A stretch of DNA of 64,000 bases from Phytoactinopolyspora alkaliphila (GTDB lineage: Bacteria > Actinomycetota > Actinomycetes > Jiangellales > Jiangellaceae): NCBI RefSeq assembly GCF_010550695.1, contig NZ_JAAGOB010000002.1, positions 248,001-312,000 of the forward strand, in the 5' to 3' direction. The notes beneath the pieces were generated by a model, which saw only the letters and a program-made list of their open reading frames with translations, was not told the origin of the DNA and did not search any database. Within the stretch, counting starts at the first letter, position 1, and every line of letters begins with the position of its first letter. Of this stretch, positions 30,954-38,010 are shown piece by piece. The position numbers and the translations under genes are program-made.

Positions 30954-31490
30954 TCAGCCAAGGTCGATCGAGTCGACGAGCTGGCTGAAGTACTCGTCCC
31001 CTGTCGATCGATTGTCCTGCTCGGTGGAGACCATCGGCTGCAGCACGTGGTCGTCGAGCAGGATGAGCTGGAACACCGCGACGAAATCGTCCTGGAAAAT
31101 GACCTCCGCCTCGACGCCGTCGTACCCATCCACCGTGATGGGCTCCCTGCTGGCGATCTCACCCTCGATGGCGGCGGCAGTACCCTCCAGGCCCGCCTCC
31201 AGGTCGTATGTTCCGCCATCCAGGTCGAGCACATTGAACCCCATCTCGACGCCCTCCCGGACCACGAAATAGGACCGCGTCGTCATGGTGCCGCCGTCGG
31301 ACGTGGGCGCCTCCTGCTCCTGCGGGTCCACGTTCTCCGGCATCGCCACCGCGATACCGGAAGACTCGTCGTCGATCATGGTCCAGCCCTCCGGGGTGTC
31401 GTCACCTGATCCGCAGCCGGCGAGGAGCAGGCTGACCAGGGCGGCCGAGGACAGCGCCGTGGTGGACAGAGAGGGACGAGCGAAACGCAT
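30954..31490 (-). CDS. Small lipoprotein of unknown function
   Basis: A 178-aa protein from ATG 31490 (MRFARPSLSTTALSSAALVS). The signal peptide ends in the lipobox LLAGC, so it should be lipidated and exported. The mature part is acidic and shows no catalytic motif (GWTMIDDESSGIAVAMPENV, then a beta-rich region). It resembles the LpqN/Mog1-like style of small actinobacterial lipoproteins, but I cannot assign it. GGAAGG lies 9 nt before the start. An in-frame ATG at 31535 is less likely because it lengthens the signal region. Confidence 0.7.
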   Translation of the reverse strand: MRFARPSLSTTALSSAALVSLLLAGCGSGDDTPEGWTMIDDESSGIAVAMPENVDPQEQEAPTSDGGTMTTRSYFVVREGVEMGFNVLDLDGGTYDLEAGLEGTAAAIEGEIASREPITVDGYDGVEAEVIFQDDFVAVFQLILLDDHVLQPMVSTEQDNRSTGDEYFSQLVDSIDLG

Positions 31491-31650
31491 CGAGATGAGC
31501 CTTCCGACAGTCGAGAGAAGTACTGGTGCTTTCACTGCCGGACCCTACTGGAACATGGCACCGGCCAGGGTCCTCAACGCGGTGATCGGCACAGCCGGTC
31601 CAGATCCGTGCTGCTCCGGGGTGGCGCAGGCGGACCACCGGCGTGGCCCG

Positions 31651-31656
31651 TACAGT
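31651..31656 (+). promoter_or_regulatory. Candidate -10 (TACAGT) for leaderless menB
   Basis: TACAGT ends 7 nt before GTG 31664 and lies inside the longer reading frame that opens at 31643. Its position supports the downstream start. Confidence 0.4.
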
Positions 31657-31663
31657 GACCGGT

Positions 31664-32563
31664 GTGACCAGCACACCCTTCGACCCCGATCGGTGGCGCC
31701 CTGTGGAGGGCTTCGACTTCACCGACATCACGTATCACCGCCACGTCGCCGGCGCGCACGACCAGGGAACGGTTCGGGTAGCGTTCGACCGGCCCGAGGT
31801 CCGCAACGCGTTCCGGCCACATACGGTCGACGAGCTGTACCGTGCCCTCGACCACGCCCGGATGACACCCGACGTGGGCTGCGTGCTGCTGACCGGCAAC
31901 GGACCGTCCCCGAAAGACGGCGGCTGGGCCTTCTGCTCCGGCGGTGACCAGCGGGTACGTGGGCGAGACGGATACCGGTACGCCGCATCGCCCGACGATC
32001 CGGCCCGCGCAGGCCGCCTGCACATCCTCGAAGTGCAGCGGCTGATCCGGACGATGCCGAAGGTCGTCGTCGCCGTCGTCCCCGGATGGGCGGCCGGCGG
32101 TGGCCACAGCCTGCACGTCGTGTGCGACCTCACCCTCGCCAGCGCCGAGTACGGACGGTTCAAGCAGACCGACGCCGACGTCGGGTCGTTCGACGGTGGC
32201 TACGGCTCGGCGTACCTGGCTCGCCAGGTTGGACAGAAGTTCGCCCGGGAGATCTTCTTCCTCGGGGACGAGTACTCCGCCGCCGACGCCCATCGAATGG
32301 GGATGGTCAACGCCGTGGTTCCGCACGCGGAGCTGGAGGACGTGGCGCTCGAGTGGGCTGCGCGCATCAACGGCAAGAGCCCCACCGCCCAGCGCATGCT
32401 CAAGTTCGCGTTCAATGCGATAGACGACGGCATGGTGGGGCAGCAGGTCTTCGCGGGTGAGGCGACCCGGCTGGCATATATGACGGAGGAGGCCGTCGAG
32501 GGCCGCGACGCGTTCCTCGAGAAGCGCCCGCCGGACTGGTCGCGTTTCCCCTGGTATTACTGA
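31664..32563 (+). CDS. menB: 1,4-Dihydroxy-2-naphthoyl-CoA synthase
   Basis: A 299-aa crotonase-family ring-closing enzyme of menaquinone synthesis. Motifs include TDITYHRH, RVAFDRPEVRNAFRPHTVDE, DGGWAFCSGGDQRVRG (oxyanion hole), AAGGGHSLHVVCDLTLAS, QTDADVGSFDGGYGS and the C-terminal EKRPPDWSRFPWYY. This is close to the mycobacterial MenB pattern. GTG 31664 (VTSTPFDPDRW) is chosen for its -10 spacing; GTG 31643 would add seven residues. A 100-bp palindrome begins 12 bp after the stop and separates it from menE. Confidence 0.95.
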   Translation: MTSTPFDPDRWRPVEGFDFTDITYHRHVAGAHDQGTVRVAFDRPEVRNAFRPHTVDELYRALDHARMTPDVGCVLLTGNGPSPKDGGWAFCSGGDQRVRGRDGYRYAASPDDPARAGRLHILEVQRLIRTMPKVVVAVVPGWAAGGGHSLHVVCDLTLASAEYGRFKQTDADVGSFDGGYGSAYLARQVGQKFAREIFFLGDEYSAADAHRMGMVNAVVPHAELEDVALEWAARINGKSPTAQRMLKFAFNAIDDGMVGQQVFAGEATRLAYMTEEAVEGRDAFLEKRPPDWSRFPWYY

Positions 32564-32574
32564 CTGCGCCATCT

Positions 32575-32674
32575 GCTGCTAAATGATCATGTAAACCATG
32601 TTTTCTCGTGCTTCACCAGGCCTGCAGACCTGGTATCGCACGAAAAAACATGGTTTACATGATCATTTGGCAGC
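32575..32674. terminator. 100-bp palindrome between menB and menE
   Basis: Arms 32575-32611 and 32638-32674 are 37 bp long and match at 35 positions. They are notably AT-rich (AAATGATCATGTAAACCATG) for this genome. Inside, after 4-nt bulges on both sides, CCAGG/CCTGG forms a second stem. It follows menB and precedes a candidate promoter for menE, so it probably ends or attenuates the menB transcript. Its composition suggests a dispersed repeat family. Confidence 0.7.
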
Positions 32675-32694
32675 GGGCGGTGGTGGCGGCGAAG

Positions 32695-32723
32695 GTGACG
32701 GACGGCGGGAACCTCTCTAAGCT
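32695..32723 (+). promoter_or_regulatory. Candidate promoter for menE-menA
   Basis: GTGACG (32695-32700) and TAAGCT (32718-32723) are 17 bp apart, a normal sigma-70-type spacing. The ATG of menE is 10 nt after the -10, giving a leader of only a few bases. Confidence 0.4.
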
Positions 32724-32733
32724 GGACTACGCG

Positions 32734-33957
32734 ATGCAGAGATCGACTCCCGTGACGACCACGTCTGCGACACGTTCACTCCAAGTGATCGACGTGCCGC
32801 TGACTCCCGCCGTCGTTCCCCGGCTCTTTCCCGCCGTCACCGCGGCACTGGAGGGCGGCCACGCACTGCTGCCCATTCCGACGCATCCGGAGCCGGTACG
32901 CGAGCAGCTGCTGGACGCTCTGCGTCCGGACGAACCGGCAGAGGACGACGCCGCCCTGATCGTCCCCACCTCCGGCTCCACGGGCGAACCCAAGGGAGTC
33001 CTGCTCAGCGCCGATGCGATTCAGGCATCCGCCACCGCCAGCGTGCGGCGGCTCGGCGGTCCGGGCCGCTGGCTGCTCGCCCTACCGGCCACGCACGTCG
33101 CCGGGCTCATGGTCCTGGCCCGCTCGTACGTCGCGGGCACCCAGCCGGTGGCGCTCGACCTGTCGCAGGGCTTCGATCCCGAGCTGTTCGCCGCGGCGTC
33201 GGTGCGCTTGTTCGGCTCCGGCTCTGGACGCCGCTACACCGCCTTGGTCGCGCGCCAGCTCGCCGCCCTGCTCGACGGCGGTGACGCCGCGGTCGCGGCC
33301 CTTTCCGGATACGATGCCGTCCTGGTCGGCGGTTCGGCCATCAGCTCTGAACTGCTGGACCGTGCCAGGTCAGCCGGAATCCCTGTCGTGACCACATACG
33401 GCACCACCGAGACCTGCGGCGGTTGTGTGTACGACGGCCGCCCTCTGGACGACGTCGAGCTCGCCGTCGACGACGACGGCCGCGTCCGGCTGCGTGGGCC
33501 GATGCTGGCCAGCGGATATCGGCTCCGCCCCGAATTGAGCACCGAGACGTTCGTCGACGGCTGGTACGTCACCACGGACATCGGCCACTACAAGGCCGAC
33601 GGCACCGTCGAGGTGGTCGGCCGGGTCGACGACGTCGCGGTCTCCGGCGGGGTGAACGTTCCGCTGGCCGCCGTGGATCGCGTGGTGGCGACGCACCCGG
33701 CGGTGCGCGAGGCGCTGGCCGTCGCAGTCACGGACCCGGAGTGGGGGCAACGCGTCATCGCGGCTGTCGTAGCGGAGGACACCGACCAGCCACCACGGCT
33801 CGAGTCCGTCCGCGCCCATGTGATGCGGCAGGCTCCTGCCGCATACGCTCCGAAAGATCTGGTGCAGCTGGATTCGCTGCCCACCCTGCCCAGCGGAAAG
33901 CCGGATCGCCGCGCGCTTGCCCGGCAGCTGGCTACCAACCAAAACACCGAGGTCTGA
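32734..33957 (+). CDS. menE: o-Succinylbenzoate-CoA ligase
   Basis: A 407-aa adenylate-forming enzyme activating OSB. P-loop IVPTSGSTGEPKGVLL near 93-108; ALPATHVAGLMVLARSY; the TTYGTTETCGGCVYDG core motif; GWYVTTDIGHYKADGTVEVVGRVDD hinge; and LPTLPSGKPDRRAL with the catalytic C-terminal Lys. Upstream in-frame codons to 32608 overlap the palindrome and look non-coding. ATG 32734 is preferred; GTG 32752 is an alternative. Its TGA overlaps the menA ATG (TGATG), so the two are translationally coupled. Confidence 0.92.
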   Translation: MQRSTPVTTTSATRSLQVIDVPLTPAVVPRLFPAVTAALEGGHALLPIPTHPEPVREQLLDALRPDEPAEDDAALIVPTSGSTGEPKGVLLSADAIQASATASVRRLGGPGRWLLALPATHVAGLMVLARSYVAGTQPVALDLSQGFDPELFAAASVRLFGSGSGRRYTALVARQLAALLDGGDAAVAALSGYDAVLVGGSAISSELLDRARSAGIPVVTTYGTTETCGGCVYDGRPLDDVELAVDDDGRVRLRGPMLASGYRLRPELSTETFVDGWYVTTDIGHYKADGTVEVVGRVDDVAVSGGVNVPLAAVDRVVATHPAVREALAVAVTDPEWGQRVIAAVVAEDTDQPPRLESVRAHVMRQAPAAYAPKDLVQLDSLPTLPSGKPDRRALARQLATNQNTEV

Positions 33958-34832
33958 TGGCGACGTCTACCCAGTGGGTGCAGGGCACCCGCCCGCGGAC
34001 GCTGCCCGCGGCCGTCTCGCCCGTTCTCGTCGGCACCGGGGCGGCGGCCGCCGCCGGGTCGGTGCACATCGGGCGTGCGCTGCTCGCACTCGCCGTCGCC
34101 GTCGCGCTGCAGATCGGCGTGAACTTCGCGAACGACTACTCCGACGGCGTCCGGGGGACCGACGACGACCGGGTCGGCCCGTTCCGGCTCGTCGGCTCCG
34201 GCGCGGTTCGCGCGGCCACGGTGAAAGCCGCGGCCTGGGTCTCCTTCGGTGTGGCCGCGCTGTGCGGCCTCGTCCTCGTGGTGCTTACAGCCGAGTGGTG
34301 GCTGCTCGCGGTGGGTGCCGCCGCCGTCGCGGCCGCGTGGTATTACACAGGTGGATCCCGGCCATACGGCTATCGGGGGATGGGCGAGCTCTCCGTCTTC
34401 GTCTTCTTCGGGCTGGTCGCCGTCGGTGGGACGACGTTCGTCCAGACCGGACAGATCAGCGCTTCGTCGGTGCTCGCGGGGGCGGCCGTCGGCAGCAGCG
34501 CATGTGCCCTGCTGCTGGTCAACAACATCCGTGACGCCCCGAAGGACGCGGGAGCGGGTAAGCGCACGCTGGCCGTCTTCCTCGGCCAGCAACGCAGTCG
34601 CCTGCTCTACGCCGGACTGATGACGGCGCCGTTCGTTCTGGCGCTGCCGATGATCGTCACCGCTGATCCGTGGGTGGCGCTGGCACTGCTGGCTATCCCG
34701 ATGACCGCGCGAGTCACCGTGCCGGTCCTCCGCGGCGACGAGGGTCCGGCACTCATACCCGCGCTGCAGGGCACAAGCTTCACCGGATTGCTGTTCGCGA
34801 GCCTGCTCACCGTGGGGCTGTTCCTCAGCTGA
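33957..34832 (+). CDS. menA: 1,4-Dihydroxy-2-naphthoate polyprenyltransferase
   Basis: A 291-aa UbiA-family integral membrane prenyltransferase adding the isoprenoid tail to DHNA. The first Asp-rich motif is NFANDYSDGVRGTDDDR (about 58-74) and the second is NNIRDAPKDAGAGKRTLAV. About nine membrane helices. The start overlaps the menE stop. It is convergent with the DUF4229 gene, 20 bp apart. It would use the product of the polyprenyl synthase at 4844-5839. Confidence 0.95.
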   Translation: MATSTQWVQGTRPRTLPAAVSPVLVGTGAAAAAGSVHIGRALLALAVAVALQIGVNFANDYSDGVRGTDDDRVGPFRLVGSGAVRAATVKAAAWVSFGVAALCGLVLVVLTAEWWLLAVGAAAVAAAWYYTGGSRPYGYRGMGELSVFVFFGLVAVGGTTFVQTGQISASSVLAGAAVGSSACALLLVNNIRDAPKDAGAGKRTLAVFLGQQRSRLLYAGLMTAPFVLALPMIVTADPWVALALLAIPMTARVTVPVLRGDEGPALIPALQGTSFTGLLFASLLTVGLFLS

Positions 34833-34852
34833 CACCCTGGCTGGCGGTCAAT

Positions 34853-35206
34853 TCACGGAGATGACGGATGGCCGTCTTCCTTGGGGCCCGGGCCCTGTTC
34901 AGCCCCGTGCCGGCCACCGGGACCGGAACGGGGCACGTCGTCGGCCTCCGCCCTTCGCTGGGCCTCATCCCATGCGTCCTCGGCAGCCGTGCGGTGCTGG
35001 AGGCGCTGGTTGATGGTGGCCAGCCGCCGGTCCAGGGTGGCGGAGACCTGGTCCCGGCTGGCACGCAGGACGAAGATGCTGACCAGGCCGGACACGAAGA
35101 CGGCGACGAACAGCAGCCAGAACCCGCGGAATCCGAGCAGCCAGGCCAGCGAGCCCACGACCACGAGGATCAGGGCCCTGAGGAGGGTGTAACGCAGAAC
35201 AGCCAT
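34853..35206 (-). CDS. DUF4229 small membrane protein
   Basis: A 117-aa protein. MAVLRYTLLRALILVVVGSL begins the first of two membrane helices (about 8-25 and 28-48), followed by a charged helical region (SRDQVSATLDRRLATINQRL) and a Gly/Pro/Glu-rich tail. This matches the actinobacterial DUF4229 family, commonly found next to menA; its function is unknown. ATG 35206 is chosen because the domain begins there; upstream codons to 35374 are not conserved-looking. Confidence 0.8.
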   Translation of the reverse strand: MAVLRYTLLRALILVVVGSLAWLLGFRGFWLLFVAVFVSGLVSIFVLRASRDQVSATLDRRLATINQRLQHRTAAEDAWDEAQRRAEADDVPRSGPGGRHGAEQGPGPKEDGHPSSP

Positions 35207-35275
35207 GGTGATATCCAGGGTACGTCGTGGGTCACCACCCTGTGGACCCAGGCAAGCGTGAGACGAGCCGGCACG

Positions 35276-35281
35276 TAAGTT
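35276..35281 (+). promoter_or_regulatory. Candidate -10 (TAAGTT) for a leaderless oxidoreductase gene
   Basis: TAAGTT lies 7 nt before ATG 35289, the expected distance for transcription starting at the initiator codon. GGACGG in the spacer is too close to act as a normal Shine-Dalgarno. Confidence 0.4.
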
Positions 35282-35288
35282 GGACGGC

Positions 35289-36323
35289 ATGACTATGCGC
35301 TTCGGGCTCTTCATTCCGCAAGGCTGGCGACTAGACCTCGTCGGTATCGAACCAGCTGAACACTGGGATGCCATGATGCGGGTGGCTGAGCATGCAGATC
35401 AAGGCACCACGTTCGAGTCGATCTGGGTATACGACCACTTCCACACCACCCCCGTGCCCACCGACCAGGCGACCCACGAGGCATGGACCCTGATGGCCGC
35501 GCTCGGGGCGTCGACCGAGCGGGTCCGGCTGGGTCAGATGTGTACGTGCATGGCGTACCGCAACCCGGCGTACCTGGCCAAAGTTGCCGCGACGGTGGAC
35601 ATCGTCTCCGGCGGACGCACCGAGATGGGCATCGGCGCCGGCTGGTACGAGCACGAGTGGCGAGCGTACGGCTACGGGTTCCCCCGTGCGGGTGAGCGGC
35701 TGGCGATGCTGGACGAGGGCGTGCAGATCATGCGTCAGCTCTGGAACAGCGGCACCGCCACGCTGGACGGCAAGCACTACACGGTCGACGGCGCCATCTG
35801 CCGGCCGCTGCCATTGCAGGATGAGGGCATTCCGCTGTGGATCGCCGGCGGCGGGGAGAAGGTCACGCTGCGTATCGCGGCCAAGCATGCCCGTGGCGGT
35901 GATGTCGTCGACGGTGCCAGCTACACGCGGTATACGAACTTCGGCGGCAGCGACGTCGAGCAGTTCACGCACAAATCCGAGGTGCTGGCCCAGCATTGCC
36001 GCGAGCTGGGAACCGACTTCGACTCGATCACTCGCTCGGCGAACATCACTACCGTCCTCGGCGAGACGGAGTCCGATGTCGAGGACAAACTGACTCAGCT
36101 CGCCGAGGCCCATCGTCCGTTCGTTGCCGAAGGTGAGATCCAGAGCACACTCACGAATCTTCGCAACAGCCCCACGGTGGGCACACCCGCGCAGGTCACC
36201 GAGGCGCTGGCCACGATGAGAGACGCCGGAATGACGTATGCGGTCTGTTACTTCTTCGACGCCGCTCATGACCTTGGCAGCGTCGAGTTGTTCGAGCGCG
36301 AGGTGGCTCCGGCGCTCCTCTAG
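35289..36323 (+). CDS. Luciferase-like, probably F420-dependent oxidoreductase
   Basis: A 344-aa TIM-barrel protein of the bacterial luciferase superfamily. MRFGLFIPQGWRLDL, FESIWVYDHFHTTP, RVRLGQMCTCMAYRNPAYLAKVAATVD, and GRTEMGIGAGWYEHEWRAYGY are typical of actinobacterial F420-dependent members. Substrate unknown. TTG 35280 would add three residues; ATG 35289 is supported by the -10 spacing. Proximity to menA may be coincidental. Confidence 0.85.
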   Translation: MTMRFGLFIPQGWRLDLVGIEPAEHWDAMMRVAEHADQGTTFESIWVYDHFHTTPVPTDQATHEAWTLMAALGASTERVRLGQMCTCMAYRNPAYLAKVAATVDIVSGGRTEMGIGAGWYEHEWRAYGYGFPRAGERLAMLDEGVQIMRQLWNSGTATLDGKHYTVDGAICRPLPLQDEGIPLWIAGGGEKVTLRIAAKHARGGDVVDGASYTRYTNFGGSDVEQFTHKSEVLAQHCRELGTDFDSITRSANITTVLGETESDVEDKLTQLAEAHRPFVAEGEIQSTLTNLRNSPTVGTPAQVTEALATMRDAGMTYAVCYFFDAAHDLGSVELFEREVAPALL

Positions 36324-36402
36324 GTGTATCCGGTCCATCCACGTCCGGCCCGCTCGTCGTTCGGCTTCGGGAGCGAGGCCGGACCAGCGAAACAGCTACC
36401 AG

Positions 36403-36432
36403 TTGCCCGCAGTGGGCGTGGGAGGGTATCTA
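36403..36432 (+). promoter_or_regulatory. Weak candidate promoter for the PLDc_N gene
   Basis: TTGCCC (36403-36408) and TATCTA (36427-36432) are 18 bp apart, 49 bp before the GTG start. A second TAGGCT-like hexamer overlaps a few bases downstream, so the exact -10 is unclear. Confidence 0.3.
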
Positions 36433-36481
36433 GCTTAGGCTGGGTGGGTAAGAAGCTTGAGTTCAACGAGGAGGTCCCGTA

Positions 36482-36955
36482 GTGGCCCGCGTATTGCCGG
36501 TGGTCGTGGCGCTCATTCTGGCTGTCTACGCGCTCATCGACTGCCTGCAGACGGACTCCGCCAGGATCCGGTCGTTGAACAAGCCTGCGTGGATGGCCAT
36601 CATCTTGCTGATCCCGGTGGTCGGGCCCATTCTGTGGCTGGTCACCGGGAAGCCGGGCGCCCAGCCCAGGCCGAGACCCGCCGCGCCCAAGGCTGCACCC
36701 CTCCCGCCTGACGACAACCCCGAGTTCCTCCGCGAGCTACGCAATCTGGATGACGAGCACGAGAAGCTGCTGAACGAGTGGGAAGAGAGCTTGCGGCGCC
36801 GCGAAGAGGAGTACCGCAAGCAGCACCCCGACCCCAATGTGCCGGACCCCGGGGCCGGCGCTCCGGACGAGAAGAAGAAGCCCAAGCGGGAGGACGGCGG
36901 CGCCGAGGAAGAGCTGCGCAAACGCGGCGACGGCGGCGACGACGACGCCCGCTGA
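36482..36955 (+). CDS. PLDc_N-domain membrane protein with charged tail
   Basis: A 157-aa protein. Two membrane helices (about 4-22 and 37-55; WMAIILLIPVVGPILWLVTG) form the PLDc_N (phospholipase D-nuclease N-terminal) module, without any PLD catalytic HxK motif. A Pro/Ala linker is followed by a strongly charged, probably coiled-coil segment (LDDEHEKLLNEWEESLRRRE) and a Lys/Glu/Asp-rich end. Such stand-alone PLDc_N proteins are common in actinobacteria; function unknown. The GTG start has an excellent AGGAGG 7 nt upstream, one of few strong ribosome sites in this part. Confidence 0.8.
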   Translation: MARVLPVVVALILAVYALIDCLQTDSARIRSLNKPAWMAIILLIPVVGPILWLVTGKPGAQPRPRPAAPKAAPLPPDDNPEFLRELRNLDDEHEKLLNEWEESLRRREEEYRKQHPDPNVPDPGAGAPDEKKKPKREDGGAEEELRKRGDGGDDDAR

Positions 36956-36990
36956 CAGGCGCCCCGGGCCACGAGGACTCCCGCTGGACC

Positions 36991-38010
36991 TCAGAGGCCG
37001 CCGTAGACGTGCATGCCGCCGAAGAAGATGTTGACTCCGAAGTAGCTGAACAGCGCGGTGGCGAATCCGATCAGTCCGACCACCGAGGCCTTGGACCCCT
37101 TCCAGCCAGCGGTAGCGCGGGCGTGGAGGTAGGCGGCATACACAAGCCAGGTGATCAGCGCCCACACCTCCTTGGGGTCCCAGTCCCAGTAGCGACCCCA
37201 CGAGACCTCGGCCCAGATGGCCCCGAGAATCAGTGGGCCCACGGTCCAAATCGGAAAGCCGATGGCTGTCAGCCGGTATCCCAGCCGGTCGAGGGTCGAC
37301 GACGCCGGTAGCGACGCCGCGAACCCGGTGACCTGCCCCCTGCGCCCGGCGCGTTCGGCGATGATCTGCATCGCCTGGACGACCGCCGCCACGGTGAAGA
37401 GCCCAAAGGCGACCACGGCGCAGCCGACATGCACGATCAGCCAGTACGACTGCAGCGCAGGCACCAGCGGACCAGGCGGCACATACAACAACGTCACGGC
37501 GAGACCGAGGGTGATGAACACGATCAGGGAGCCCCAGGCCGTCACGATCCGCCCAGCGGCGGTGCGACCCAGATAGATGAAGGCGATCGAGGCGACCAGG
37601 CCGGCTGTGATGGAGAACTCGTGCATGTTGCCCCACGGGAACCGGCCGGTGCCGACCCCGCGCATCACCACACCCACGGCCAGCACCACGGTGGCCACTA
37701 CCAGGCAGGCGCGCCCCGCCCGGCCGCGGCTGTCGGCCTGCTCGGCCAGCTGCCGCACCTGCGCCGTTCCGCCTTCTTCGCGGGGCCGGGCGTCGTCGCC
37801 CGCTTCCTGCGCCGTACGAGCGGTGACCGACGTCTCCGCCGACACGGCGGCGAGTTCGCCCGAGCGCACCCCACCAACGTTCGCTGCCTCGGTGCGCAGC
37901 CGGGTCCGCAGACCCATCTCCGAGCTGAAGCCGAGCCAGGCCCCGAGATAGACGAAGAGAGCGGCGCCGACCACGTACCGGCTCCACTCGGCAATCGCGT
38001 CGAGATCCAT
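36991..38010 (-). CDS. ccsB: Cytochrome c biogenesis protein CcsB (CcsA/ResC type)
   Basis: A 339-aa haem-handling membrane protein of the System II cytochrome c synthase. The tryptophan-rich WWD-type motif WGRYWDWDPKEVWALITWL lies near 270-285, and conserved His residues flank it (LIVHVGCAV, NMHEFS). About eight helices, with an Ala/Arg-rich cytoplasmic insert near 35-85. Its ATG overlaps the resB stop (TGATG). It works with ResB to attach haem to apocytochrome at the outer face. Confidence 0.93.
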   Translation of the reverse strand: MDLDAIAEWSRYVVGAALFVYLGAWLGFSSEMGLRTRLRTEAANVGGVRSGELAAVSAETSVTARTAQEAGDDARPREEGGTAQVRQLAEQADSRGRAGRACLVVATVVLAVGVVMRGVGTGRFPWGNMHEFSITAGLVASIAFIYLGRTAAGRIVTAWGSLIVFITLGLAVTLLYVPPGPLVPALQSYWLIVHVGCAVVAFGLFTVAAVVQAMQIIAERAGRRGQVTGFAASLPASSTLDRLGYRLTAIGFPIWTVGPLILGAIWAEVSWGRYWDWDPKEVWALITWLVYAAYLHARATAGWKGSKASVVGLIGFATALFSYFGVNIFFGGMHVYGGL

